This document shows, one piece after another, positions 1 through 8,715 of a DNA stretch of 17,875 nt. Source of the stretch: an uncultured Azohydromonas sp. Its GTDB lineage: Bacteria > Pseudomonadota > Gammaproteobacteria > Burkholderiales > Burkholderiaceae_C. The notes beneath the pieces were generated by a model. That model searched no databases and was not told the origin of the DNA. It saw only the letters and a program-made list of their open reading frames with translations. The stretch is taken from NCBI RefSeq assembly GCF_937926365.1, contig NZ_CALAOH010000076.1, positions 1-17,875 on the forward strand. The letters run 5' to 3'. Made by a program: the position numbers and the translations under genes. Each line of letters opens with the position of its first letter. Position 1 is the first letter of the stretch.

Positions 1-624
1 GTGACGCAGGACAGCCTGCGCGCGCAGATCGGCATGGTCACGCAGGACACCTCGCTGCTGCACCGCTCGGTGCGCGACAACATCGTCTACGGCCGCCCCG
101 ACGCCGGCGACGCGCAGGTGCTGGCCGCCGCCAAGCGCGCCGAGGCGCACGACTTCATCCTGGCGCTCAACGACCCGTCCGGCCGCCACGGCTACGACGC
201 GCACGTGGGCGAGCGCGGCGTGAAGCTGTCGGGCGGACAGCGCCAGCGCATCGCCATCGCGCGCGTGATGCTCAAGGACGCGCCGATCCTGCTGCTGGAC
301 GAAGCCACCAGCGCGCTGGACTCCGAGGTGGAGGCCGCCATCCAGGCCAGCCTCTACAAGCTGATGGAGGGCAAGACGGTGGTGGCCATCGCGCACCGCC
401 TCTCCACCATCGCCGCCATGGACCGGCTGGTGGTGCTGGACCGCGGCCGCATCGTGGAGGAGGGCGACCACCGCAGCCTGCTGGCGCGCGGCGGCATCTA
501 CGCCCGGCTGTGGGCGCACCAGAGCGGCGGCTTCATCGGCGAGGAAGAAGAGGAGACGCTGCACGTGCTGCGTCGCGCCGACGACGACGCCGACGAGGAA
601 GCGGCGCAGCGGCCGACGGTCTGA
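1..624 (+). CDS. ABC exporter, C-terminal ATPase part (5' truncated by window edge)
   Basis: This is the last 207 codons of an ABC transporter of the fused permease-ATPase exporter type. The transmembrane region and Walker A motif must lie upstream of the window, so the first codon here is not the true start. In window numbering one sees the Q-loop (VTQD, near residue 15), the signature LSGGQ (76-80), Walker B ILLLDE (96-101), the D-loop SALD (104-107) and the switch His in IAHRLS (H133). This set marks an active ATPase. The protein ends in an acidic tail with five consecutive Glu. The sequence around the Q-loop and signature resembles MsbA/multidrug-type exporters rather than the HlyB-type exporters of RTX proteins, so I do not link it to the RTX gene. 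Substrate unknown. The stop is TGA at 622-624. Confidence 0.93.
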   Translation: MTQDSLRAQIGMVTQDTSLLHRSVRDNIVYGRPDAGDAQVLAAAKRAEAHDFILALNDPSGRHGYDAHVGERGVKLSGGQRQRIAIARVMLKDAPILLLDEATSALDSEVEAAIQASLYKLMEGKTVVAIAHRLSTIAAMDRLVVLDRGRIVEEGDHRSLLARGGIYARLWAHQSGGFIGEEEEETLHVLRRADDDADEEAAQRPTV

Positions 625-889
625 GCCCGGCGCCCAGTGCCCAGCGCCCAGCGACGCTGGCGCGCCGTTGCATGGCTTACGGCCCGTTGCCCTGAGTCAA
701 CTCCGGTAACCTCAATCCCGATCGGTCATATCCGAAGTCCGGGTCGTACTCCCCGCATGGCCTTCGGGCTGATTCCATGTCGTTGTCCATGTCCACGTCC
801 GTCGCCACCCCGTCCGTTCCGCTGTCTTGCCGTTGGGTTGTCTCGCCGTGGCATGCCGCTTCCTACAGGCGAGGTCAAGGCGGCCGGTC
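625..889. other. Intergenic spacer between ABC exporter and hybrid kinase
   Basis: This 265-base spacer holds no supportable gene. It contains a short redundant stretch of GCCCAG units (about 630-650) and a 13-base palindrome CCAGCGACGCTGG at 648-660. The palindrome has no usable loop and no T-tract, so I do not call a terminator. It is somewhat less GC-rich around 690-790 than its flanks, which would suit a promoter for the kinase, but no convincing -35/-10 pair can be named. Confidence 0.5.
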
Positions 890-3349
<2,460 letters not shown>

Positions 3350-3359
3350 CCCCATACCC

Positions 3360-3400
3360 GGGATCGCGTTTTTGCCGCACTGCACAATACGCGGCTCGCG
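3360..3400 (+). promoter_or_regulatory. Possible promoter region upstream of ParA gene
   Basis: A short AT-richer patch in the 89-base gap holds a T5 run (3370-3374) and GCACTGCACAATACG, whose ACAATA resembles a -10 box. A -35 element at the right spacing is not clear, so the ParA gene may have its own promoter or be read through from the kinase gene. This rests on sequence resemblance only. Confidence 0.25.
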
Positions 3401-3427
3401 GCGCCGGCAGCCGCATGTCACGCAAGC

Positions 3428-3434
3428 GGAGGGA
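3428..3434 (+). promoter_or_regulatory. Ribosome binding site of ParA-type gene
   Basis: GGAGGGA lies four bases before ATG 3439 and decides that start over an in-frame ATG at 3415, which has no comparable site. Confidence 0.75.
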
Positions 3435-3438
3435 AGCC

Positions 3439-4206
3439 ATGCGGTACGTCGTGTTCAACCAGAAGGGCGGGGTGGGCAAGTCCACCATTGCCTGCAACCT
3501 GGCCGCCATCAGCGCGCACCAGGGCTTGCGCACCCTGGTGCTGGACCTGGACCCGCAGGGCAACTCCACGCACTACCTGCTGGGCGACGGGCTGGCGGAG
3601 GGCGACGGCCGGCACCTGGGCCGCTTCTTCGAGTCGGTGCTGAGCATCTTCAACGAGCGCCCGCTGGCGGAGTACGTGGTGTCCACGCCCTTCGAGAACC
3701 TGGAGCTGCTGGCCTCGCACCCGATGCTGGAGGAGCTGCAGGGCAAGCTGGAGTCGCGCTACAAGATGAACAAGCTGCGCGACGCGCTGGCGGTGCTGGC
3801 CCCCAGCTACGACCGCATCTACATCGACACCCCGCCGGCGCTGAATTTCTATACGCGCTCGGCGCTGATCGCCGGCAGCGGCTGCCTCATTCCCTTCGAC
3901 TGCGACACCTTCTCGCGCCGCGCGCTGGACGCGCTGCTGGCGAGCATTCAGGAGATCCGGGCCGACCACAACGCGGCGCTGCGCGTGGACGGCATCGTCG
4001 TCAACCAGTTCCAGCCCCGCGCCAACGTGCCGCAGCAACTGGTGCAGCAGCTCATCGACGACGGGTTGCCGGTGCTGCAGCCCTACCTCAGCGCCTCGGT
4101 GAAGATCCGCGAATCCCATCAGCGCGCCCAGCCCATGGTGCACCTGGACCCGCGGCACAAGCTCACGCAAGAGTTCCAGCGGCTGCACGAGGCGCTGCCG
4201 GGGTGA
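3439..4206 (+). CDS. Orphan ParA-type ATPase
   Basis: This 255-residue P-loop ATPase belongs to the ParA/MinD family, which forms ATP-dependent gradients that position DNA or protein cargo. The deviant Walker A motif is QKGGVGKST with the signature Lys K9 and catalytic Lys K14. It is followed by the A'-like VLDLDPQGNST and the Walker B-like YIDTPPALN. The C-terminal part (VKIRESHQRAQPMVHL and following) matches the usual ParA tail. There is no N-terminal HTH, so it is the short type. No parB or parS-like gene is adjacent, so it is not the standard chromosome partition pair. Cargo unknown. Relatives of this short type position chemoreceptor arrays, storage granules or enzyme complexes, but nothing here selects one. 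It runs 89 bases behind the hybrid kinase, in the same direction, and convergent with the downstream dehydrogenase gene (51 bases between stops). Confidence 0.9.
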   Translation: MRYVVFNQKGGVGKSTIACNLAAISAHQGLRTLVLDLDPQGNSTHYLLGDGLAEGDGRHLGRFFESVLSIFNERPLAEYVVSTPFENLELLASHPMLEELQGKLESRYKMNKLRDALAVLAPSYDRIYIDTPPALNFYTRSALIAGSGCLIPFDCDTFSRRALDALLASIQEIRADHNAALRVDGIVVNQFQPRANVPQQLVQQLIDDGLPVLQPYLSASVKIRESHQRAQPMVHLDPRHKLTQEFQRLHEALPG

Positions 4207-4257
4207 GGAGCGAAAGCAAAGCGGTTGGCGTTGGCCGAAGCTGACGCGGCCCGCCTC

Positions 4258-5592
4258 TTACTTCGTCATTCCCGCCCCCACCACCCTCCACACCACATTC
4301 CCCACGTCGTCCGCCACCAGCAGCGCGCCGCGGTGGTCGATGGCCACGCCCACCGGGCGGCCCTGGGCGTCGCCCTGGCCGTTGAGGAAGCCGCCGAGCA
4401 CCTTGCGCGGGTCGCCCGCCGGGCGGCCGTCGCGGAAGGGCACGAACACCACCTCGTAGCCCGAGGGCGGCTTGCGGTTCCAGCTGCCGTGCTCGCCCAC
4501 GAACATGCCTTCGCGCAGCGTCGGCGGCAGCGCCGTGGCGCCGCCGCCCCAGGCCAGGCCCAGCGCCGCCACGTGCGCGCCCAGCGCGTAGTCCGGCTTC
4601 ACGGCCTTGGCCACGGCCTGCGGATTCGCCGGCCGCACGCGCCGGTCCACGTTGTCGCCCCAGTAGCTCCAGGGCCAACCGTAGAAAGCCCCCTCGCGCA
4701 CCGAGCTCAGGTAATCGGGCGCCAGGTCGTTGCCGATCTCGTCGCGCTCGTTGACCACCGTCCACAGCGCGCCGGTGGCCGGCTCCCAGGCCAGGCCATT
4801 GGGGTTGCGCAGCCCGGTGGCATAGAGCCGCTTGCGACCGCTGGCGCGGTCGATCTCCCAGATCGCCGCGCGCCCCTCCTCGGCCTGCAGCCCGTTCTCC
4901 GCCACGTTGGAGTTGGAGCCCACGGTGGCGTAGAGGGTGCGGCCGTCGCGGCTGGCGATGAGGTTCTTGGTCCAGTGGTGGTTGAGCGGGCCGCCGGGCA
5001 GGTCGGTGAGCTTCTCGCCGGCGGCGGTGATGCGTGTCTGGCCGGCCTGGTACGGGAAGCGCATCACCGCGTCGGTGTTGGCCACGTACAGCTCGTTGCC
5101 CACCAGCGCCATGCCGAAGGGCGAGTTCAGGCCCTCCAGGAAGGCTGACTTCGTCTCCGCCACGCCGTCGCCATCGGCATCGCGCAGCAGCGTGATGCGG
5201 TTGGCGCTGGGCACGCCGGCGCCGGCCTTGGACATGGCCTGCTTCATGAACCAGCCCTTGAGGCCCTTGTTGTCCTGCGGCTTGGGCGGCGCGTTGGTCT
5301 CGGCCACCAGTACGTCGCCGTTGGGCAGCACGTGCAGCCAGCGCGGGTGCTGCAGCCCGGTGGCGAAGGCGCCCACCTGCAGCCCCGGCGCCGCCGCCGG
5401 CTTGGCATCCGCCGGCCAGCCCACCGCGGGCGCGATGTCCACCGTGGGAATGAACTTCTTGCGCGGCGGCGGCAGCGTGGGATCGGGCCCGGTCAGCTCG
5501 GCCGGCGTCAGGCGGGGGGCGTCGCCTACACAGGCCGTCACCAGCGCGGTGGCGGCAGCGGCCAGGGCCAGCAGGGCAGGGCGCAGGGTCAC
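4258..5592 (-). CDS. PQQ-dependent sugar (sorbosone-type) dehydrogenase lipoprotein
   Basis: This 444-residue exported protein belongs to the soluble aldose/sorbosone dehydrogenase beta-propeller family, whose members oxidise sugars or aldehydes using PQQ. The N-terminus is a lipoprotein signal: a short positive start, a long Ala/Leu core, and lipobox LVTAC with modified Cys C21. Val at +2 gives no inner-membrane retention signal. Propeller motifs include HPRWLHVLPNGDVLVAE, LNSPFGMALVGNELYVAN, LRNPNGLAWEP, a GWPWSYWG segment, GAHVAALGLAW, FVGEHGSWNR and the closing RPVGVAIDHRGALLVADD. The open frame extends about 300 codons upstream, but GTG at 5592 is chosen because AAAGGAGG lies six bases before it and the signal peptide starts there. 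True substrate and PQQ use cannot be read from sequence. The gene is convergent with ParA and divergent from the glycosyltransferase. Confidence 0.9.
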   Translation of the reverse strand: MTLRPALLALAAAATALVTACVGDAPRLTPAELTGPDPTLPPPRKKFIPTVDIAPAVGWPADAKPAAAPGLQVGAFATGLQHPRWLHVLPNGDVLVAETNAPPKPQDNKGLKGWFMKQAMSKAGAGVPSANRITLLRDADGDGVAETKSAFLEGLNSPFGMALVGNELYVANTDAVMRFPYQAGQTRITAAGEKLTDLPGGPLNHHWTKNLIASRDGRTLYATVGSNSNVAENGLQAEEGRAAIWEIDRASGRKRLYATGLRNPNGLAWEPATGALWTVVNERDEIGNDLAPDYLSSVREGAFYGWPWSYWGDNVDRRVRPANPQAVAKAVKPDYALGAHVAALGLAWGGGATALPPTLREGMFVGEHGSWNRKPPSGYEVVFVPFRDGRPAGDPRKVLGGFLNGQGDAQGRPVGVAIDHRGALLVADDVGNVVWRVVGAGMTK

Positions 5593-5598
5593 GGCGGG

Positions 5599-5606
5599 CC
5601 TCCTTT
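5599..5606 (-). promoter_or_regulatory. Strong ribosome binding site of dehydrogenase gene
   Basis: On the minus strand this reads AAAGGAGG, six bases before the GTG start. It settles the start within a much longer open frame. Confidence 0.8.
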
Positions 5607-5746
5607 GGGCAATGCGGTCGGTGCTCCCCGTGGCTTGGGCAAGTCTCGGGCCGGCCCAAGGGCGCAAGGCGTGCGGTTGTGCCGCTGTCCCGGGCGGCAG
5701 TACCGGCCGGTGAAACATCTTGTAAGTGCGGCGCGGCAGACTCGCG

Positions 5747-5770
5747 GGTTGGCTCCCCAACCTTCTTTTC
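5747..5770 (+). terminator. Possible hairpin plus T-rich tract in glycosyltransferase leader
   Basis: GGTTGG (5747-5752) and CCAACC (5757-5762) form a six-pair stem with a CTCC loop, followed directly by TTCTTTTC. This looks like a weak intrinsic terminator or attenuator just upstream of the glycosyltransferase ribosome binding site (GAGG, 5781-5784). The stem is short, so the call is tentative. Confidence 0.25.
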
Positions 5771-5790
5771 CCGCAGTCCCGAGGCTCCCC

Positions 5791-7044
5791 ATGCGCGTTT
5801 GCTTCATCCACCAGAACATGCCGGCGCAGTTCCGGCACCTCATTGGAGCGCTGTTGCAGCGGGGCGACGAGGTGCTGGTCGTGGGCGAGCGCGGGGCCGT
5901 GGAACGCTGGGGCATGCGCCATCCGCGCCTGAGCATCTTCGGCTACGGGCTGCCCAAGGCCGAGCAGTTCGCCGCCACGCCGGCGCACCTGCGCGAGCTC
6001 GACGGGCAGATCGCCCGCGGCCGGGCCGTGGCGCGCGCGCTGCAGACCTTCAACGCCAAGGGCTTCAGGCCCGACCTGATCGTGGTGCACCCGGGCTGGG
6101 GCGAGGCCATGTTCATCCGCGCCGAGTGCCCGGACACGCCGATGCTGGGCTACTGCGAGTTCTTCTACCGCGCACGCGGCGCCGACGTGGGCTTCGACCC
6201 CGAGTACCCCACCAGCACCGACGGCCTGGCGCGGCTGCAGTTGCGCAAGACGCCGCACCTGCTGGCGCTGGACGACATCGACGCCGGCGTCTGCCCCACC
6301 GAGTGGCAGCGTGCGCAGTTCCCCGCCGACTGGCAGCACAAGCTCAGCGTGGTGCACGAGGGCGTGGACACGCGGCTGGTCAAGCCCGACGCCAAGGCCG
6401 GGTTCGAGTGGGGCGATCTCAAGCTGCGCCATGGCGACCCGGTGGTGACCTACGTCGCGCGCAACCTGGAGCCCTACCGCGGCTTCCACGTCTTCATGCG
6501 TTGCCTGCCGGCGCTACAGGCGCGCGCGCCCGAGGCGCGCGTGGTGATGGTGGGCGGCGACGACGTCAGCTACGGCCAGCGTCTGCCCGAGGGGCAGAGC
6601 TACCGCGCGCGGCTGCAGGCCGAGCTGGGCGACCGCGTGGACTGGTCGCGCGTGCACTTCACCGGCAAGCTGCCCTATGCGCAGTACCTGAAGCTGCTGC
6701 AGGTCTCGGCCGTGCACGCTTACCTCACGTACCCCTTCGTGCTGTCGTGGTCGATGCTGGAAGCCATGGCCAGCGGCTGCGCGGTGGTGGGCTCGCGCAC
6801 GGCACCGGTGCAGGAGGTGATCGAGCACGGCCGCAACGGCTGGCTCACCGACTTCTTCGACCCCGAGGCCCTGGCGCAACAGCTCGCCCAGGTGCTGCAC
6901 GGCGGCGCCGAGGTGCAGGCCGCGCGCGAGGCCGCGCGCGCCACCGTCGTGCAGCGCTACGACCTGCTCACCCGCTGCCTGCCCGACGGGCTGAAGCTGC
7001 TGGAGCGGGTGGCGGCGCGGGGCCGCGCCGGCCAGGCGGCGTGA
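5791..7044 (+). CDS. Family-4 glycosyltransferase
   Basis: This 417-residue protein has the GT-B fold of retaining glycosyltransferases and probably moves a sugar from a nucleotide donor to an unknown acceptor in the cytoplasm. The N-terminal acceptor domain opens with MRVCFIHQNMPAQFRHL, a start seen in one GT4 subgroup. The C-terminal donor domain begins near residue 215 (VVTYVARNLEPYRGFHVF) and contains VVMVGGDD and HFTGKLPYAQYLKLL. The nucleotide-binding end is SWSMLEAMASGCAVVGS. Of the EX7E motif, the second Glu is E324, but the residue eight before it is Phe316, so the first Glu is replaced. ATG 5791 is supported by GAGG six bases upstream. The longer open frame to 5332 is the shadow of the dehydrogenase gene. 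It lies just upstream of RTX-derived sequence, which may or may not be functional context. Confidence 0.9.
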   Translation: MRVCFIHQNMPAQFRHLIGALLQRGDEVLVVGERGAVERWGMRHPRLSIFGYGLPKAEQFAATPAHLRELDGQIARGRAVARALQTFNAKGFRPDLIVVHPGWGEAMFIRAECPDTPMLGYCEFFYRARGADVGFDPEYPTSTDGLARLQLRKTPHLLALDDIDAGVCPTEWQRAQFPADWQHKLSVVHEGVDTRLVKPDAKAGFEWGDLKLRHGDPVVTYVARNLEPYRGFHVFMRCLPALQARAPEARVVMVGGDDVSYGQRLPEGQSYRARLQAELGDRVDWSRVHFTGKLPYAQYLKLLQVSAVHAYLTYPFVLSWSMLEAMASGCAVVGSRTAPVQEVIEHGRNGWLTDFFDPEALAQQLAQVLHGGAEVQAAREAARATVVQRYDLLTRCLPDGLKLLERVAARGRAGQAA

Positions 7045-7047
7045 AGC

Positions 7048-7104
7048 AGGCTCAAGCACGGACACCGGCCCGGGCCGCGCGCGGCGGACTTGTTCGTGGT
7101 CTGA
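7048..7104 (+). pseudogene. Relic of an RTX gene 3' end
   Basis: Directly after the glycosyltransferase stop, bases 7081-7104 read AADLFVV-stop in one frame, exactly the last seven residues and stop of the big RTX protein (16079-16102). At DNA level GCGGCGGAC-TTGTTCGTGGT-TGAGC matches with only two third-position changes. A weaker, gapped resemblance to the RTX tail continues upstream to about 7050 (GCTCA...GCACGG...CACCG). The frame is closed by a stop at 7042-7044, which is the glycosyltransferase stop itself. I read it as the leftover tail of a lost RTX gene copy. Chance similarity of a short GC-rich stretch is the alternative. Confidence 0.5.
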
Positions 7105-7209
7105 GCCGCCTCGGGGGATAAACCTCCCGGGTGGCAGGAGAAAGCGACTACCGCCCGGCACACACTCTTCCCATGTCCCGCCCGCGGCCAGGGTGTGAGA
7201 TTGCGGCCC
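7105..7209. other. Short spacer after RTX relic
   Basis: No gene is visible. CGGGGG (about 7113-7118) can pair with CCTCCCG just after it (one G-T pair) across an A-rich loop, but no T-tract follows. AGGAG at about 7136-7140 resembles a ribosome binding site but has no start codon at a suitable distance. Confidence 0.4.
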
Positions 7210-7761
7210 ATGGCACATCTCCATACCTCCCCGTGCGGCGTCTTCGCCGCGGGCGCGCGCGGAAGTGCATCGCGCGGCGGCCGTTCCGGTGTCGTCGCTT
7301 TCCAGGGCGCGCAGTTCGTCCTCGGCGCGTCCTACGTCCCGGACTTCAGGCCCGGCCTCGGCGGCGACGTGATCTCGCTGCGCCGCCTCTACGCCGAGCT
7401 CGCGCCCGCGGGTTGCGACGGGCGCCACCCGTTCATCGACCGCTGCCGCTTGGCGCGCGACGGCCTGCGCGTGGTGCAGGTGGGCGCCGGGGTGCTGGGC
7501 GGCAACAGCTGGCTGCGGCTGCGCCAGTCGGGCGCCGACCTGATGGTGGAGGCCGACACCGGGGCCAAGCCCAACGGCGCGGTGTACCGCCCGGTGCTGG
7601 TGCTGCGCGGCGTGAGGCTGGCGCAGATCGTTCCGCAGAACTTCGACCCGCCGCTGCGCCTGGGCGGCACGCTGGTGCGCGCCGAGCGCGCCGCGCACCG
7701 CGTACGCGCGCAGACCCATTTGCCACGGCGGGAAGAGCGGGCTTGCGCGGCCGCGGCCTGA
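7210..7761 (+). CDS. Orphan copy of an RTX secretion-target-like domain (183 aa), probably decaying
   Basis: From about residue 35 to 150 this ORF aligns without gaps over most of its length to unit 1 of the downstream RTX protein (residues about 150-275). About 60% of residues are identical by my hand count, including DFxPGxGGDV, AGVLGG, WLRLRQSG and QNFDPP. It is the domain that follows the nonapeptides, without any GGxGxD repeats. Its first 34 and last 30 residues have no counterpart. Codon usage is still typical (G/C third positions), so it was selected as coding at least until recently. It contains four Cys while I see none in the 2737-residue relative, which suggests relaxed constraint. 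ATG 7210 (or GTG 7195, in frame) lacks a clear ribosome binding site. Without RTX repeats or the terminal secretion tail it is either a gene fragment or a small cytoplasmic protein of unknown role. Confidence 0.55.
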   Translation: MAHLHTSPCGVFAAGARGSASRGGRSGVVAFQGAQFVLGASYVPDFRPGLGGDVISLRRLYAELAPAGCDGRHPFIDRCRLARDGLRVVQVGAGVLGGNSWLRLRQSGADLMVEADTGAKPNGAVYRPVLVLRGVRLAQIVPQNFDPPLRLGGTLVRAERAAHRVRAQTHLPRREERACAAAA

Positions 7762-7888
7762 GCCGCCCTTGAGACGTGCCACAACCAGCCTTGCCCGGCC
7801 GCCCCTCCGGTTTGTGCGCTGTTACTGAAACAGCATGTGAGAATCACAAAGTTGTTGTTAATGCCGGAATCTGCCGGCAACTCCGGCC
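7762..7888. promoter_or_regulatory. RTX gene upstream region
   Basis: This 127-base gap contains an AT-richer island at about 7811-7863, in sharp contrast with its surroundings, where a promoter and operator are expected. No single -35/-10 pair is convincing; TTACTG (7822), TTGTGC (7812) and GTTAAT (7857) are fragments of possible boxes. Confidence 0.45.
7836..7848. promoter_or_regulatory. Perfect inverted repeat TGTGA-GAA-TCACA
   Basis: Five-base arms TGTGA and TCACA surround three bases, 40 bases upstream of the RTX start and inside the AT-rich island. The arms equal those of the CRP/FNR-family consensus, but that site has six bases between them, so a standard CRP site is not supported. 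Another dimeric regulator is possible. Confidence 0.4.
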
Positions 7889-8715
7889 ATGCCTACCTAT
7901 TACGGTTCGAACACCCCCGAAACGCTGGCGGGGGGCGCCGGCGGTGACACGCTGTACGGCTACGACGGCGCCGACACGCTCTACGGCGGCGGCGCGGGCG
8001 ACTACATCGACGACCGCAGCAGCGGCAACGTCATTTACGGCGACCGCTACGCCACGGCGCCGCAGGAGCGCGCCGACGCCGGCAACGACACCATCCTGGC
8101 CGGCCTGGGCAACAAGGTCTTCGCCGGCGGCGGCAACGACGCGGTCATGGCCGACGGCAGCTCCACCATCGACGGCGGGCTGGGCGCCGACACCATCACC
8201 TCGCTGGGCGGCACCAACGTGGTCTATGGCGGGCTGGGCGCCGACCTGATCCGCGCCAACGGAACCATCCACACCGACGACAACGACGCCGCCACGGCTC
8301 TGGAAGGCGGCGACCGCGTGGTGCTGTCCTACGCCGACCGCGTCGCCCACGGCATCTACGACGTGCGGGACTTCAAGCCCGGCGCCGGCGGCGACGTGCT
8401 GTCGCTGCACGAGCTCTTCGCCGACCTCGCGCCGGCCGGCTACGACGGCCTGAACCCGCTCATCGACCAGGACCGCTTCAAGCTCGACGGGACCCGCACC
8501 GTGCAGTCCGCCGCCGGCGTGCTCGGCGGCGCGAGCTGGCTGCGGCTGCGCCAGTCGGGCAGCGACCTGCTGGTGGAGGTGGACGCCACCGGTGGCCTGG
8601 ACGGCTCGGTGTACGCCACCGTGGCGGTGCTGCGCGGCGTGGGCCTGGCGCAGCTCACGGCGCAGAACTTCGACCCGCCCTTCAGGCTTGACGGCGTGGT
8701 CATGCACGCCAGCGT
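7889..8715 (+). repeat. RTX unit 1
   Basis: The N-terminal RTX block (LAGGAGGDTLYGYDGADTLYG and similar) runs into a target-like domain with DFKPG at 8369. This is the closest relative of the orphan ORF at 7210-7761. It is diverged from units 3-6 and lacks their aromatic inserts. Confidence 0.75.

Noticed and set aside
1..624. The ABC transporter as the type I exporter of the RTX protein
   Set aside because: The visible ATPase part looks like MsbA/multidrug-type exporters. It is over 7 kb away with unrelated genes between, and no membrane fusion protein gene follows it.
5593..6489. An upstream extension of the dehydrogenase reading frame by about 300 codons
   Set aside because: It overlaps the glycosyltransferase in antisense. 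The lipoprotein signal peptide and an ideal AAAGGAGG site both place the start at 5592.
7836..7848. A standard CRP/FNR binding site upstream of the RTX gene
   Set aside because: The arms match, but three bases separate them instead of six, so the half-sites would be wrongly spaced. It is kept only as an unassigned palindrome.
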